Source: an uncultured Bacilli bacterium (GTDB taxonomy: Bacteria > Bacillota_I > Bacilli_A > RF39 > UBA660). Taken from it: 64,000 nt of DNA. Location: assembly GCA_934141245.1 (NCBI GenBank), contig CAKPCB010000007.1:1-64000 (forward strand), given 5' to 3'. Made by a program: the position numbers and the translations under genes. The notes beneath the pieces are model-generated. The model saw nothing but the letters and a program-made list of their open reading frames with translations. It did no database searches and was not told where the DNA came from. Shown here piece after piece: positions 6,920-16,655 of the stretch; position 1 is the first letter of the stretch, and the number at the start of each line of letters is the position of its first letter.

Positions 6920-8965
6920 ATGGCTAAAAAGAAAAAAAAACTCAAATTCAATAAACTAATTGCACTTCTTGTAGTATTATCAAGTTTTTACATTATATAT
7001 AACATAATACTACTAGGTCCAATTGAACCACTTATAAGATACATATTAATAGGAATAATTCTTATAGTTGATATAATAATTTTTCTAAAAGCCTTTAAAT
7101 CTAAAAATAACCATATATCACTTGCCTTGCTCATGATACTAATAATAGTTATAAACATATTATTAGGTAGTTCTATAAATTTAATTTATAATAAGTTATC
7201 AAATATGACATCAAATAAAACATTATATTCAACGAGTTTGGTAGCTTTAAAGAAAAGTAAAATTAAATCAATAGACTCTATAAAAAAGAAAAAAATTTGT
7301 CTTATAAATGATACAACATCTAACGATGGATACATCATACCAAAATCAATGATAGAAGAATACAACTTAGAAAAAAATAATAGTATTGTTGATTATGATG
7401 ATTACTCTAACCTATTACACGCATTGTATTCAGAAGAATGTGATTTAATATTTTTACCTGCAAATTTTGCAAATATGTTTTCAAACATAGAAGAATATCA
7501 TAACATTGCAGAGGAAGTATCTATTATTAAAACTCAAACAAAAAAAGCTCAAAAGGCATCAAAAACATACGGTACAAAAAAAATAACTGAACCATTTACC
7601 ATGCTTCTTATTGGAATTGACTCATCAAGAGATGGTTTAGAAAATTCCGACTCATTTAATGGTGACTCTCTTATGCTTGTAACATTTAATCCTGATACAT
7701 TTAATGCAACTATATTAAGTATACCAAGAGACAGTTATGTTCCAATAGCGTGTTTTAAAAATCAATATGAAAATAAAATAACACATGCAGCATGGAAAGG
7801 AACTAATTGTGTAATAAATACAATTACAAACTTTACGGGAATAAAAATTGATTATTATGCAAAAATCAATTTCAAAGGACTTACAAGTTTGGTTGATGCT
7901 TTAGGTGGTATAACTGTAGATGTCCCTAAAGATTTATGTACTGATAATAGTAATAGACAAGGACAAGTATGTATAAAAAAAGGAAGACAAAAATTAAATG
8001 GTGAAGAAGCACTAGTTCTAGCAAGAAACAGAAAACAACTAGCAAATGGTGATATTGATAGAGGTTTAAATCAACAAGTTGTACTTCAGGGAATATTAAA
8101 TAGTGCAACCAATATTAAAAGTGCTAACGATTTATTAAAATTATTAGATGTTGTATCAAAAAATATGGATACTAACATGTCTACCGAGACAATATTATCA
8201 TTCTATAACGTTGGAAAAACATTATTATTAAATTCCAAGGATACATCAAAAGTAATTGATTTACAACAACTATATCTTGCTGGTGTTGGTCAAACAATAT
8301 ATGATGAAAACACAAGATTAAATCTTTGGAATTACATACTAAATAAACAAAGTGTAAAAGATGTAACTGATGAGATGAAAATTAATCTTGGTATTCAAAA
8401 GCCAAAACAAATAAAAGAATTTAGTTATTCAATTAACGAACCATATAAAAAGCAAATAATTGGCAAAGGACCATATAAAGTATATACAACATATGATTTA
8501 GTGCCAGATTTAACTAAATATACAAAGCAGCAGGCAATTGAATGGTCAAACAAATATAATATAACTTTAGAAATAACTGAAGTTGCTAAAAAAGGAAAAT
8601 ATAAAAATGGTCAAATAATATCACAAGAGTATCCTTTTAGAAAAAGAATTGATAAAATCCCAAATAAAACAATGAAAATTACAGTTGTATCAAAAAATGA
8701 AACATCAAAAACTTTTTCAGATAAAATAGATTGTACTGATAAAGAAAATTTAAATAATAAAAGTTGTCTAATACCAAATTTTACTCAAATGACTAGGGAT
8801 GAGGTTAATGCTTGGAAATCTAAATTTGCAAATAGTATTGTTATAACATATATTAAGCAAAATGGTTCAAAAGATAAAATAATAAAACAATCGGTAAAAA
8901 AAGGAACACATATAAATGATTTAAAAAGCAATAATATAACATTAACAGTAACTGAAAAGTCATAA
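6920..8965 (+). CDS. LytR-CpsA-Psr (LCP) transferase with three TM helices and PASTA-like tail
   Basis: 681 residues. Three N-terminal membrane helices (about 14-34, 39-61, 66-87). An extra extracellular domain (about 95-195) looks like a solute-binding fragment. The LCP core (about 226-430) has the hallmarks LLIGIDSSRD, GDSLMLVTFNP, ILSIPRDSYVPI and DIDRGLNQQVVLQGIL. Two PASTA-like segments lie near 505-595 and 605-680. LCP enzymes attach teichoic acids or capsule polymers to peptidoglycan outside the membrane. As third gene of the glucosaminidase/cohesin operon it ties that operon to wall building. A terminator overlaps its stop codon. Confidence 0.88.
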   Translation: MAKKKKKLKFNKLIALLVVLSSFYIIYNIILLGPIEPLIRYILIGIILIVDIIIFLKAFKSKNNHISLALLMILIIVINILLGSSINLIYNKLSNMTSNKTLYSTSLVALKKSKIKSIDSIKKKKICLINDTTSNDGYIIPKSMIEEYNLEKNNSIVDYDDYSNLLHALYSEECDLIFLPANFANMFSNIEEYHNIAEEVSIIKTQTKKAQKASKTYGTKKITEPFTMLLIGIDSSRDGLENSDSFNGDSLMLVTFNPDTFNATILSIPRDSYVPIACFKNQYENKITHAAWKGTNCVINTITNFTGIKIDYYAKINFKGLTSLVDALGGITVDVPKDLCTDNSNRQGQVCIKKGRQKLNGEEALVLARNRKQLANGDIDRGLNQQVVLQGILNSATNIKSANDLLKLLDVVSKNMDTNMSTETILSFYNVGKTLLLNSKDTSKVIDLQQLYLAGVGQTIYDENTRLNLWNYILNKQSVKDVTDEMKINLGIQKPKQIKEFSYSINEPYKKQIIGKGPYKVYTTYDLVPDLTKYTKQQAIEWSNKYNITLEITEVAKKGKYKNGQIISQEYPFRKRIDKIPNKTMKITVVSKNETSKTFSDKIDCTDKENLNNKSCLIPNFTQMTRDEVNAWKSKFANSIVITYIKQNGSKDKIIKQSVKKGTHINDLKSNNITLTVTEKS

Positions 8966-8984
8966 TTATTTATTATGGCTTTTT
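8955..8984 (+). terminator. terminator of the cell-wall operon
   Basis: AAAAGTCATAA (8955-8965) pairs with TTATGGCTTTT (8973-8983), with one G-T pair and a short T run. It overlaps the stop codon of the LCP gene. Confidence 0.7.
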
Positions 8985-9002
8985 ATATTGAAATTTTGAT
9001 AC

Positions 9003-9031
9003 TAGACAAAATTTAATATTTATAGTATAAT
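9003..9031 (+). promoter_or_regulatory. sigma-A promoter of the RNase J gene
   Basis: TAGACA (9003-9008), 17 bases, TATAAT (9026-9031), 36 bases before the ATG at 9068. Confidence 0.65.
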
Positions 9032-9067
9032 TTGCTAGTCAGTTCTTTAAAGATGAAAGGAGGATTT

Positions 9068-10750
9068 ATGAATAATAAACCAAGTGAAACTAAAATTATA
9101 GTTTTAGGTGGTTTAGGAGAAGTCGGAAAAAACATGTATTGTGTAATGCATGGTGATGCAATTGTTATTATTGATGCGGGTATTTGTTTCCCAGAAGGAG
9201 GTCTTTTAGGAATAGACTATATCCTTCCGGATTTTACTTTTTTAAAACAAAATCAAGATAAAATTAAGGCTTTATTGATAACTCATGGGCATGAAGATCA
9301 TATTGGTGGAATACCGTTTTTATTGCAAACAGTAAATATTCCAGCCATTTATGCACCAAATCAAGCCAAAGAATTAATCGCAATGAAGTTAGAAGACAAA
9401 AACATTAGATATGATAATTTATATGCATATACTGACGAAACTAAACTAAAATTTAATAATATACAAGTAGAATTTTTTAGAACAACACACTCTATACCTG
9501 ATTCACACGGTATTGTAGTAACTACACCTGATGGTGCAATCGCAACAACTGGAGATTTTAAATTTGATTTAACACCAATTGGACCTATGGCTGATATACA
9601 TAAAATGGCCGAATTTGGAAAGAAAGGTATCGATTTACTTATAAGTGACTCAACTAATGCTCTTAACGAGGGTGTTTCTAGTAGTGAATCAAAAGTCGAC
9701 AGTGCTTTAAATGATATATTTGATAAATATGAATCAAGGCGAATTATAATTGCGACATTTGCTTCAAACATATATAGACTTAAACACATAGTGGAAACTT
9801 GCTACAAACACAATAGAAAAATATGTGTATTTGGTAGAAGTATGGAAAATAATATAGAAATTTCTCTTAAAGGTGGATATATTGACCATAGAGATATTAT
9901 TATAACTCCAGAGGAAGCAAATAATCTAAAACCATCTGAAGTTACAATTTTATGTACTGGTTCACAAGGTGAACCTTTAGCAGCATTATCTAGAATTGCA
10001 AATAATACACACAAACAAATTAAATTAAGACCTGACGATATTGTTGTGTTTTCATCTTCGCCAATACCTGGTAATGCATTATCAATAGGAAGAACAATAA
10101 ATAAGTTATATCTTCAAGGTGTTAAAGTATTTACTAATACATCCTTCAGTGATATACATACATCTGGACATGCTAATATAGAAGAATTAAAACTAATGAT
10201 TAGATTATTAATGCCAAAATATTTAATGCCATTCCATGGCGATTATAGAATGCTTAAAAATCATGCTAATATAGGAATAGAATGTGGTATTCCAAAAGAG
10301 AATACATTTGTATTAAAAAATGGTGATGTATTAATTTTAAAAGATCATGTAATTACTAAAGGAGAACCTGTAATAGCAAATGATATATACGTTGATGGTA
10401 ACAGATTAGGTGAAATCAATGGTGCTGTACTTAGGGACAGGAAAATAATGGCATCTGATGGTATATTAGTAGTTATAGCAAATATAGATATCAAAAATAG
10501 AGAACTATTAATAAAGCCTAATATTACAACAAGAGGATTCATACAAATAAATGAAAATGAAGATGTAATAAGAAAGCTAGAGTCATTGGCATCTAATGCT
10601 ATAAATGAAAAATTAAAAGATGTAAATTGTAATTTTAATGAAATTAAAAATCAAATTACATCAGATTTATTTAACTACGTATATGAAACAACTGGAAGAA
10701 GACCAATAATATTACCTATAATTTTAGACATAAAAAGAACTCAAAATTAA
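9068..10750 (+). CDS. rnjA: ribonuclease J
   Basis: 560 residues from the ATG at 9068, which follows AAAGGAGG; an in-frame TTG at 9032 lacks such a site. Metallo-beta-lactamase and beta-CASP domains are present. Visible motifs are LGGLGEVGKNMY, the zinc ligands THGHEDHIGGIP, TGDFKFDLTPIG, ISDSTNA and GHANIEELKLMI. RNase J has endonuclease and 5'-3' exonuclease activity and is central to RNA decay in Firmicutes. It converges on RNase Y with one gene between. J1 versus J2 cannot be settled here. Confidence 0.93.
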   Translation: MNNKPSETKIIVLGGLGEVGKNMYCVMHGDAIVIIDAGICFPEGGLLGIDYILPDFTFLKQNQDKIKALLITHGHEDHIGGIPFLLQTVNIPAIYAPNQAKELIAMKLEDKNIRYDNLYAYTDETKLKFNNIQVEFFRTTHSIPDSHGIVVTTPDGAIATTGDFKFDLTPIGPMADIHKMAEFGKKGIDLLISDSTNALNEGVSSSESKVDSALNDIFDKYESRRIIIATFASNIYRLKHIVETCYKHNRKICVFGRSMENNIEISLKGGYIDHRDIIITPEEANNLKPSEVTILCTGSQGEPLAALSRIANNTHKQIKLRPDDIVVFSSSPIPGNALSIGRTINKLYLQGVKVFTNTSFSDIHTSGHANIEELKLMIRLLMPKYLMPFHGDYRMLKNHANIGIECGIPKENTFVLKNGDVLILKDHVITKGEPVIANDIYVDGNRLGEINGAVLRDRKIMASDGILVVIANIDIKNRELLIKPNITTRGFIQINENEDVIRKLESLASNAINEKLKDVNCNFNEIKNQITSDLFNYVYETTGRRPIILPIILDIKRTQN

Positions 10751-10762
10751 TGAGTTCTTTTT
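10734..10762. terminator. bidirectional terminator between rnjA and the cohesin-like gene
   Basis: AAAGAACTCA (10734-10743) pairs with TGAGTTCTTT (10751-10760), with T runs on the plus strand and, from the A run, on the minus strand. Confidence 0.85.
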
Positions 10763-11388
10763 TAAAAATCATAATCAACTTTTTTTCTTCTAATACTATT
10801 AATTAATAAAATTAACAACAAAATATTCAATGCAACTGATCCATACATAATAGGACTACCATATTTTTTCATAACTTTTCCCACGTTATTCATTATCGAA
10901 TCAAGTTGTCCATTATCATTCGAATTTTCCTCTTCAAACAACTTATCTTTTTTTACAATATTGATTCTATAGTCAGAAGAATCAGAGGTTAAACTATCAG
11001 AGCCCGATAATGCTTTAATTGTTTTTATCTGAATATCAGTATTAATTGAATTGATATTATTTTTTAAAGTAAATGTAATAGTATATATAATACTTACTGC
11101 AGAATCACTTTTCACTTTTACTGTTGTTGGGTTATCCCTAAGAACGTTAAATGTCCTATCTGGAGTATCTAATTTAATATCTTCAATATTAACCAAATTC
11201 AATACATTACGGTCATATTCTATTGTGGCCTCATACTCGTTAAGTGCTTTATCAACAATTACTGTATACACAACAGTATCACCTGCTTTAGCTTCTTTAT
11301 TACCCGCTATTTTAGTATAAATTCTGTCAGCACTTACATCTATAATTAATAATGGCATTAAAAGTAACAAAAATATAACTTTTTTCAT
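10762..11388 (-). CDS. small membrane-anchored cohesin-like protein
   Basis: 208 residues. Signal peptide (1-20, ending VSA). A single beta-rich domain (about 22-145) follows with KEAKAGDTVVYTVIVDKA and YEATIEYDRNVLNLVNIED, the same 'Gly-Asp-Thr ... yD..vL' pattern as cohesins. Then come an acidic linker, a C-terminal helix (about 178-200) and a basic tail. It lies 7 bases downstream of RNase Y and probably shares its transcript. It resembles the cohesin-like proteins at 5593 and 38972. Function is inferred: a surface anchor or receptor. Confidence 0.6.
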   Translation of the reverse strand: MKKVIFLLLLMPLLIIDVSADRIYTKIAGNKEAKAGDTVVYTVIVDKALNEYEATIEYDRNVLNLVNIEDIKLDTPDRTFNVLRDNPTTVKVKSDSAVSIIYTITFTLKNNINSINTDIQIKTIKALSGSDSLTSDSSDYRINIVKKDKLFEEENSNDNGQLDSIMNNVGKVMKKYGSPIMYGSVALNILLLILLINSIRRKKVDYDF

Positions 11389-11395
11389 ACTCTAC

Positions 11396-12946
11396 CTACT
11401 TTGCTTCCTCCGTTGCTCTAACTTCTCTTACAACAGTAATTTTAATAGTACCAGGATATTGCATAGTAGACTCTATCTTTTCTTTAACATCTCTAGCAAT
11501 CTTATGTGCTGTCAAATCATCAACTTGCTCTGGTTTAACAATAACTCTTAACTCTCTACCAGCTTGTACTGCATAAGTTTTTTCAATTCCCTCAATATTA
11601 TTTGCAACACTCTCAAGTTGTTCAAGTCTCTTTAAATAATTTTCTAACGAGTCATTTCTAGCTCCCGGTCTAGAAGCAGATAATGCATCTGCAATAGCAA
11701 CCAATACTGCAATTACACTTTTTGCTTCTTCATCACCATGATGTGATGCAATAGAATTAATAACAACATCATTCTCTTTATATTTCTTTGCAATTGAAAC
11801 ACCAATATCTACATGGCTTCCTTCCATTTCATGATCAATTGCTTTACCAATATCATGTAAAAGTCCTGCACGTTTAGCTAAGGCAACATTCTCACCCAAT
11901 TCACCAGCTAAAACACCAGCCAAATGTGCAACTTCAATAGAATGCTTTAATGCATTTTGCCCATAACTAGTTCTAAAATGTAACTTACCGATAATTTCAA
12001 CTAATTCAGGATCGAGTTTTGCAATTCCAACCTCAAACAATGCATCATTACCATATTCTATAATTTTATTTTTCATTTCTTTACTTACTTTGTCATATAA
12101 CTCTTCGATTCTTGTTGGATGAATTCTTCCATCTTTTAACAAGTTTTCCAAAGTAATTCTTGCAATCTCTCTACGTAGAGGATCAAAACTTGATAGTACG
12201 ACAGCCTCTGGTGTATCATCTATAATCAAATCAACTCCAGTTATCGCTTCTAAAGTCCTGATATTACGTCCCTCACGGCCAATTATTCTACCTTTAATTT
12301 CATCATTTGGTAAAGTAACAACAGTTACAGTCTGTTCATTAGCTAAATCTGCAGCATACCTTTGCATTGATCTTACAATCAAATCTTTTGCAGTTTTATC
12401 AGCATCAAGTTTTGCTTCATTTTCTCTTTCTTTTATATAAGATGTAATTTCTTTTGACATCTGTTCTTCTACTTTTTTCATTACTAAATCTCTAGCTTTA
12501 TCTTTACTAAATCCAGATATTTTAGATAATAATTCTAATTGTTCTTGTTTAATTTCTTCCACTTTTGCTTGTTCGTTTTGGATATCTTTTTGCTTTTCTG
12601 TTAATTTTAGTTCTCTCTCATCAAGAGATAATTCTCTTTTTTGAAACAATTCATCACGTTTATCAAGTGTGTTTTCACGTTGAATCAACCTATCTTCAGA
12701 TTGCTTTAATTCTTGTTTTTTTTCTTTTACCTCTTTTTCTGTTTCTAATTTTAACTTATGTGATTCTTCTTTTGCTTCAAAAAGTAAATCTCTTTTAGTT
12801 TTTTCAGATTCTTTTTTAGCTTTTTCTAATATTTCCTCTGCTTTTTTACTAGCATTATTTTCCTTCATATTATTAAAAACTACACTGGCTGCAACCCCAG
12901 TTGATAAACCAATTACGACTAACAAAACGGAGATTAATAGATTCAT
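11396..12946 (-). CDS. rny: ribonuclease Y
   Basis: 516 residues, the usual length. An N-terminal membrane helix (about 3-24) leads into a long coiled coil (about 30-190, Glu/Lys-rich). A KH domain follows (about 205-270, [20 protein letters not shown]), then an HD domain (about 330-430, [11 protein letters not shown] and [12 protein letters not shown]). RNase Y is the membrane-bound endonuclease that starts mRNA decay in Bacilli. The ribosome site GGAGGTG precedes the ATG. Confidence 0.95.
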   Translation of the reverse strand: MNLLISVLLVVIGLSTGVAASVVFNNMKENNASKKAEEILEKAKKESEKTKRDLLFEAKEESHKLKLETEKEVKEKKQELKQSEDRLIQRENTLDKRDELFQKRELSLDERELKLTEKQKDIQNEQAKVEEIKQEQLELLSKISGFSKDKARDLVMKKVEEQMSKEITSYIKERENEAKLDADKTAKDLIVRSMQRYAADLANEQTVTVVTLPNDEIKGRIIGREGRNIRTLEAITGVDLIIDDTPEAVVLSSFDPLRREIARITLENLLKDGRIHPTRIEELYDKVSKEMKNKIIEYGNDALFEVGIAKLDPELVEIIGKLHFRTSYGQNALKHSIEVAHLAGVLAGELGENVALAKRAGLLHDIGKAIDHEMEGSHVDIGVSIAKKYKENDVVINSIASHHGDEEAKSVIAVLVAIADALSASRPGARNDSLENYLKRLEQLESVANNIEGIEKTYAVQAGRELRVIVKPEQVDDLTAHKIARDVKEKIESTMQYPGTIKITVVREVRATEEAK

Positions 12947-13069
12947 TTAATACACCTCCATTTTCTATCTATGTTAATAAATCTTAATTTTAACATCTAA
13001 TTATATTTTAATTTTTTTTATAAACATTGTCAATGATTAGCACCAAAACATTTAAAACAAATTATTCTA

Positions 13070-13097
13070 TATAAGAAAAAAACGCTTTAAAAGCGTG
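13070..13097 (-). terminator. terminator of the MBL-fold gene
   Basis: On the reverse strand ACGCTT, a three-base loop, AAGCGT and then a run of T. It lies directly after the stop at 13100. Confidence 0.75.
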
Positions 13098-13099
13098 AC

Positions 13100-13819
13100 C
13101 TATTCTATTTTGAATTTAAATCCATCTTCTCCAGATATAACATTTCTTAGGTTTAAGTCTTTAATTAAACTCTTAATATCATCTCTCATATGAGTTGTAA
13201 TAAAACTTACATTACTATACTTAGTTGCTAAATATTCAATATCGTTAATACCTATATGTGATTCATTCCCTATTTCTAACGTTGTATCGATTATTATATA
13301 TGAACTTATATTGCATAATTTTTCAACACTACTACATAAGCTAGTATCACCTGTAAAAAATATAATCTTATTGTTTATAACAAATATATACCCATATGCC
13401 TCCTTCATTCTTCCATGTTCAACTTTTACACTACTTATTTTTAAATCGTCAATGCTTATTTTTTTATTACAATCAACATAAGTTATTTCAATCTCACTTA
13501 GATATTTATCATATGAGTTAGGAAAACAAAGTTTAGTTATTGCTTCAACTTTTGGTTTTAATTCACTACCGCCAATTAATGTTATTTTTCTGCTTCCCCT
13601 TAAATATATTTCGGACAATAAAAATGGTATGTCAAAGAAATGATCTCCATGGAAATGAGTAATGAATACATATTCTATATCAATAATATCCTTACCCATT
13701 CTTTTTAAAGCTTTACAGCATCCATTAGGTATATCTATTAAAATTTTATCGTTTATTAGATAAGATGCACTATTAAATGAAGCAAATATAGAACCGCTCC
13801 CAATAAATTCTATTTTCAT
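13100..13819 (-). CDS. MBL-fold hydrolase, RNase Z-like
   Basis: 239 residues. It starts MKIEFIGSGS and has the zinc-ligand motif THFHGDHFFD (about 54-63), then EHGRMKEAYGY, FTGDTS and THM. This is the ligand order of the RNase Z/ElaC branch of metallo-beta-lactamases. It is shorter than typical RNase Z (about 300) and no exosite arm is apparent, so tRNA 3' processing is possible but not shown. It is a single gene with its own terminator, upstream of RNase Y on the same strand. Confidence 0.75.
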   Translation of the reverse strand: MKIEFIGSGSIFASFNSASYLINDKILIDIPNGCCKALKRMGKDIIDIEYVFITHFHGDHFFDIPFLLSEIYLRGSRKITLIGGSELKPKVEAITKLCFPNSYDKYLSEIEITYVDCNKKISIDDLKISSVKVEHGRMKEAYGYIFVINNKIIFFTGDTSLCSSVEKLCNISSYIIIDTTLEIGNESHIGINDIEYLATKYSNVSFITTHMRDDIKSLIKDLNLRNVISGEDGFKFKIE

Positions 13820-13870
13820 AATATCACCACATAATTATTCTAACCTTTAGCTTTTTTAAAGTCAACTAAT

Positions 13871-13892
13871 TAAAAAAAGACCAATAATGGTC
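13871..13892 (-). terminator. terminator of the cotJ operon
   Basis: On the reverse strand GACCA (13892-13888), a four-base loop, TGGTC and then seven T. It follows the cotJC stop. Confidence 0.8.
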
Positions 13893-13894
13893 AA

Positions 13895-14452
13895 TTAATA
13901 GCCTTTTTCTTTATAGTACTCACATAATTCTTTAAATCTATTAAAATGAACTATTTCCCTTTGTCTAAGCCATAACAACGGAGAAATTACATCTGGATCA
14001 TTTGTTAAATCTATCAAGTTTTCATATACAGCTCTTGCTTTTTGCTCTGCTGCCATGTCTTCATATAAATCTGCAATAGGATCTCCTGTTGCTGCAAAGT
14101 ATGCTACAGTGAATGGAACGCCATTTGCATCTGTTGGATATAAAGCATTAGAATGTTCAGCATAGTGAGTATCAAATCCTGCATCTTTTAATTCTTCCAT
14201 TGTTGCGTCTTTTGTAAGTTGATATATCATAGTTGAAATCATTTCAATGTGTGATAGTTCTTCTGTACCAATGTCACTTAAAAGTGCTTTGCCTCTATTA
14301 TCTGGCATTGTGTATCTTTGATTTAAATACCTTAATGCCGCTGCCATTTCTCCATTTGATCCGCCATATTGTGTTACCAAATACTTAGCCATTTTTAAGT
14401 CTTTCTTCTTTATATTAACCGGATATTGTAATCTTTTTTGATATAAAAACAT
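13895..14452 (-). CDS. cotJC: spore coat protein CotJC (manganese-catalase fold)
   Basis: 185 residues. Conserved features include YQKRLQYPVNI, AKYLVTQYGGSNGEMAAALR, IGTEELSHIEMISTMIYQL and LRQREIVHFNRF. The Glu/His pairs (EELSH and REIVH) are the di-metal ligands of the ferritin-like manganese-catalase fold. In Bacillus, CotJC is a spore coat component made in the mother cell. The start codon overlaps the stop of the upstream gene (TAATG), indicating translational coupling. Confidence 0.94.
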   Translation of the reverse strand: MFLYQKRLQYPVNIKKKDLKMAKYLVTQYGGSNGEMAAALRYLNQRYTMPDNRGKALLSDIGTEELSHIEMISTMIYQLTKDATMEELKDAGFDTHYAEHSNALYPTDANGVPFTVAYFAATGDPIADLYEDMAAEQKARAVYENLIDLTNDPDVISPLLWLRQREIVHFNRFKELCEYYKEKGY

Positions 14453-14940
14453 TATGAATCCCTCCTATTCCAAGGCCATATTTCTTCTTCCCAACCAAAA
14501 GGAACATTTTCTAAATAATCACTATTTACATTAATTGCACCATATTTTTGTTGATATTCTTGTAATAATTTATTATAGTTGTTTCTAAACTCAACATAAT
14601 TTTTCATCATATTTGCATCATTTGGATACACATCTAAATAAAGATTAGCTTCGTGCATAGCAAAATGCATTTGATCTAAATTTAAAAGAGCATTTTCCCT
14701 TTCTGATCTTGGTGTTAAACTAGCTGGTTTATAATTTTTATACTCACTATACAAATCCTTGAACATATTTCCTCTTATATATCCATCATAAGGACCATAT
14801 ATTTTACCATCATTGCTATTTTCTACATTTACACTTGAATTTGAATTTGTATTATTATTTAAACCAATTGAATTAACAAAAAAATCATAATCAAAATTAT
14901 CATAACCTCCATTTGGATAATAATTGTAACTACTATTCAT
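14452..14940 (-). CDS. CotJA/CotJB-like fused spore coat protein
   Basis: 162 residues from the ATG at 14940, which follows AGGAGG. The first 50 residues are Asn/Tyr-rich and low-complexity. Residues about 52-85 (GPYDGYIRGNMFKDLYSEYK) resemble the CotJA core. Residues about 92-160 match CotJB: NLDQMHFAMHEANLYLDVYP, then NNYNKLLQEYQQKYG and ending WEEEIWPWNRR. In Bacillus, cotJA and cotJB are separate genes ahead of cotJC. Here one gene fills that place, so a fusion is likely. The CotJB part is clear; the CotJA part is weaker. Confidence 0.75.
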   Translation of the reverse strand: MNSSYNYYPNGGYDNFDYDFFVNSIGLNNNTNSNSSVNVENSNDGKIYGPYDGYIRGNMFKDLYSEYKNYKPASLTPRSERENALLNLDQMHFAMHEANLYLDVYPNDANMMKNYVEFRNNYNKLLQEYQQKYGAINVNSDYLENVPFGWEEEIWPWNRRDS

Positions 14941-14979
14941 TTTTCTACCTCCTAGTTTAATGTATGTGTTAAAAAGCCT

Positions 14980-15008
14980 ATTGTATGGGGGAATGACTAA
15001 AAGTATTG
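14980..15008 (-). promoter_or_regulatory. mother-cell-type promoter of the cotJ operon
   Basis: On the reverse strand CATACAAT (14987-14980) fits the sigma-E -10 (CATACAnT). With the following A it also fits the sigma-K -10 (CATAnnnTA). CAATACT (15008-15002) is a partial sigma-E -35 at 14 bases. It lies about 40 bases before the cotJAB start. Bacillus cotJ is known to be sigma-E controlled. Confidence 0.55.
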
Positions 15009-15052
15009 AATATATAACCATTTATATATATAATATAGTTGGAGGAAAAAAT

Positions 15053-16633
15053 ATGAAAAAAACTATAATAAGAATAAGTATTACGTTAGTATCATCTCTT
15101 TTATTATTTTATTTAATGTTGCCTGCAATTAACATGCATGACATCTCATTCTGGATATATTTACTAATAGTATTTATTATATTCTTTGTGAGTGGAATAA
15201 TTGATTTTCACATTAATAACTTCCCTGTTATTAATAAAAAAATGATGTACATTTCATTTTCAATAGGATTTGTTTTTCTGGTATTAGTTATAATAAATGT
15301 TTTTAACAGTCCACTATTTAATGCAAAAAGTTATTATTCTAGGATAAAGATAAAAGAGGAAACAAACTTTTTAAATGACGTAAAAGAAGTTGACTTTGAT
15401 TCTTTACCATTACTAGATAAAGATTCTAGTGAAAAATTAGGTGACAGAGTAATGGGTCAAATGAAAGATTTAGTTTCACAATTTGAAGTATCAGATTTAT
15501 ATACACAAATAAATTATAATAACAAAATAATAAGAGTCACACCTTTAGAGTATGCTAATATATTAAAGTGGTTTACAAATAGAAAAAATGGAACAAAAGG
15601 ATATATTACAGTTGATTCAGTGACTGGTGAAGCTAAACTAACAAAACTTAAAAATGGTATGAAATATTTGCCAAGTGCTCTGTTTAATAAAAACTTATAT
15701 AGACATTTAAGATTTAAATATCCAACCTTAATATTCGATGATGCAAACTTTGAATTAGATAATGATGGAAATCCTTTTTGGATTGTGCCAACAATCAAAT
15801 ATACAGGTATTGGATTGAAAGAAGAAATAACAGGTGTTATCATTGTTAACCCTATAAATGGAAGAACAAAAAAATATAAATTATCTGAAATACCTTCATG
15901 GATTGATCACGTGTTTCCTGCTCGCTTAATAATTGAGCAAGTAAATGATTGGGGAAAGTATAAAAATGGTTACTTTAATTCAATATTTAGCCAAAAAAAT
16001 GTAGTTGCAACTACTGATGGTTATAACTATTTACTAATGGATGATGATGTATATCTATATACTGGAATAACATCTGTAAATAATGATGAATCAAATTTAG
16101 GTTTCATATTAGCAAACATGCGAACAAAAGAAACTAAGTTTTATGAGGTCCCTGGTGCAGAAGAATATTCAGCAATGGATAGTGCAAAAGGTGCAGTTCA
16201 ACAAATGAAATATGAACCAACTTTTCCATTATTAATAAATTTAAATAATAGACCAACATATTTAATGAGTTTAAAAGACAATGCCGGTCTTGTAAAAATG
16301 TATGCTTTTGTAGATGTGCAAGATTATCAAAAAGTTGTAGTAACAGATTCCTCGTTGGGAATAAAAGAAGCTGCTAAAAACTATTTATTAAATAGTAATT
16401 TTAAAATTGATGAAAAACTATTAAATACTAAAGAAATAACAATTAAAAAAATTAATGATTATGTAATAGATGGGACAACATACTTTTATATAACTGATAC
16501 AGAAAATAATAAATATAGAGCTAGTATAAAAATAGATGATAGCCTACCATTTATTAGTTCCGGAAGTAAAATAACAATTACATTTAAAAAGCAAAACAAT
16601 ATTACAGAAATATCTAAAATTGCATATAAATAA
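15053..16633 (+). CDS. membrane protein of unknown function, large extracytoplasmic domain
   Basis: 526 residues from the ATG at 15053, after TTGGAGGAAAA. Three membrane helices (about 5-25, 30-52, 62-84) precede a soluble part of about 440 residues, probably outside. Two short strand-turn blocks in that part (TKGYITVDSVTGEAKLTKL and TGVIIVNPINGRTKKYKL) recall PepSY-like folds. I do not recognise the family. It is divergent from the cotJ operon with about 112 bases between the two starts and ends at a bidirectional terminator. No signal ties it to sporulation. Confidence 0.85.
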   Translation: MKKTIIRISITLVSSLLLFYLMLPAINMHDISFWIYLLIVFIIFFVSGIIDFHINNFPVINKKMMYISFSIGFVFLVLVIINVFNSPLFNAKSYYSRIKIKEETNFLNDVKEVDFDSLPLLDKDSSEKLGDRVMGQMKDLVSQFEVSDLYTQINYNNKIIRVTPLEYANILKWFTNRKNGTKGYITVDSVTGEAKLTKLKNGMKYLPSALFNKNLYRHLRFKYPTLIFDDANFELDNDGNPFWIVPTIKYTGIGLKEEITGVIIVNPINGRTKKYKLSEIPSWIDHVFPARLIIEQVNDWGKYKNGYFNSIFSQKNVVATTDGYNYLLMDDDVYLYTGITSVNNDESNLGFILANMRTKETKFYEVPGAEEYSAMDSAKGAVQQMKYEPTFPLLINLNNRPTYLMSLKDNAGLVKMYAFVDVQDYQKVVVTDSSLGIKEAAKNYLLNSNFKIDEKLLNTKEITIKKINDYVIDGTTYFYITDTENNKYRASIKIDDSLPFISSGSKITITFKKQNNITEISKIAYK

Positions 16634-16655
16634 GGTCACATGCCTTATTTTTTTA
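16629..16655. terminator. bidirectional terminator
   Basis: AATAAGG (16629-16635) pairs with CCTTATT (16643-16649), followed by a T run. It serves the convergent genes at 15053 and 16645. Confidence 0.8.

Noticed and set aside
9361..9789. Antisense ORF of 142 codons inside rnjA
   Set aside because: It lies opposite a fully conserved gene, has no ribosome site and reflects the codon pattern of the other strand.
13100..13819. Firm call as RNase Z (rnz)
   Set aside because: The zinc ligands fit, but the protein is short and the exosite arm is not visible, so only an RNase Z-like label is kept.
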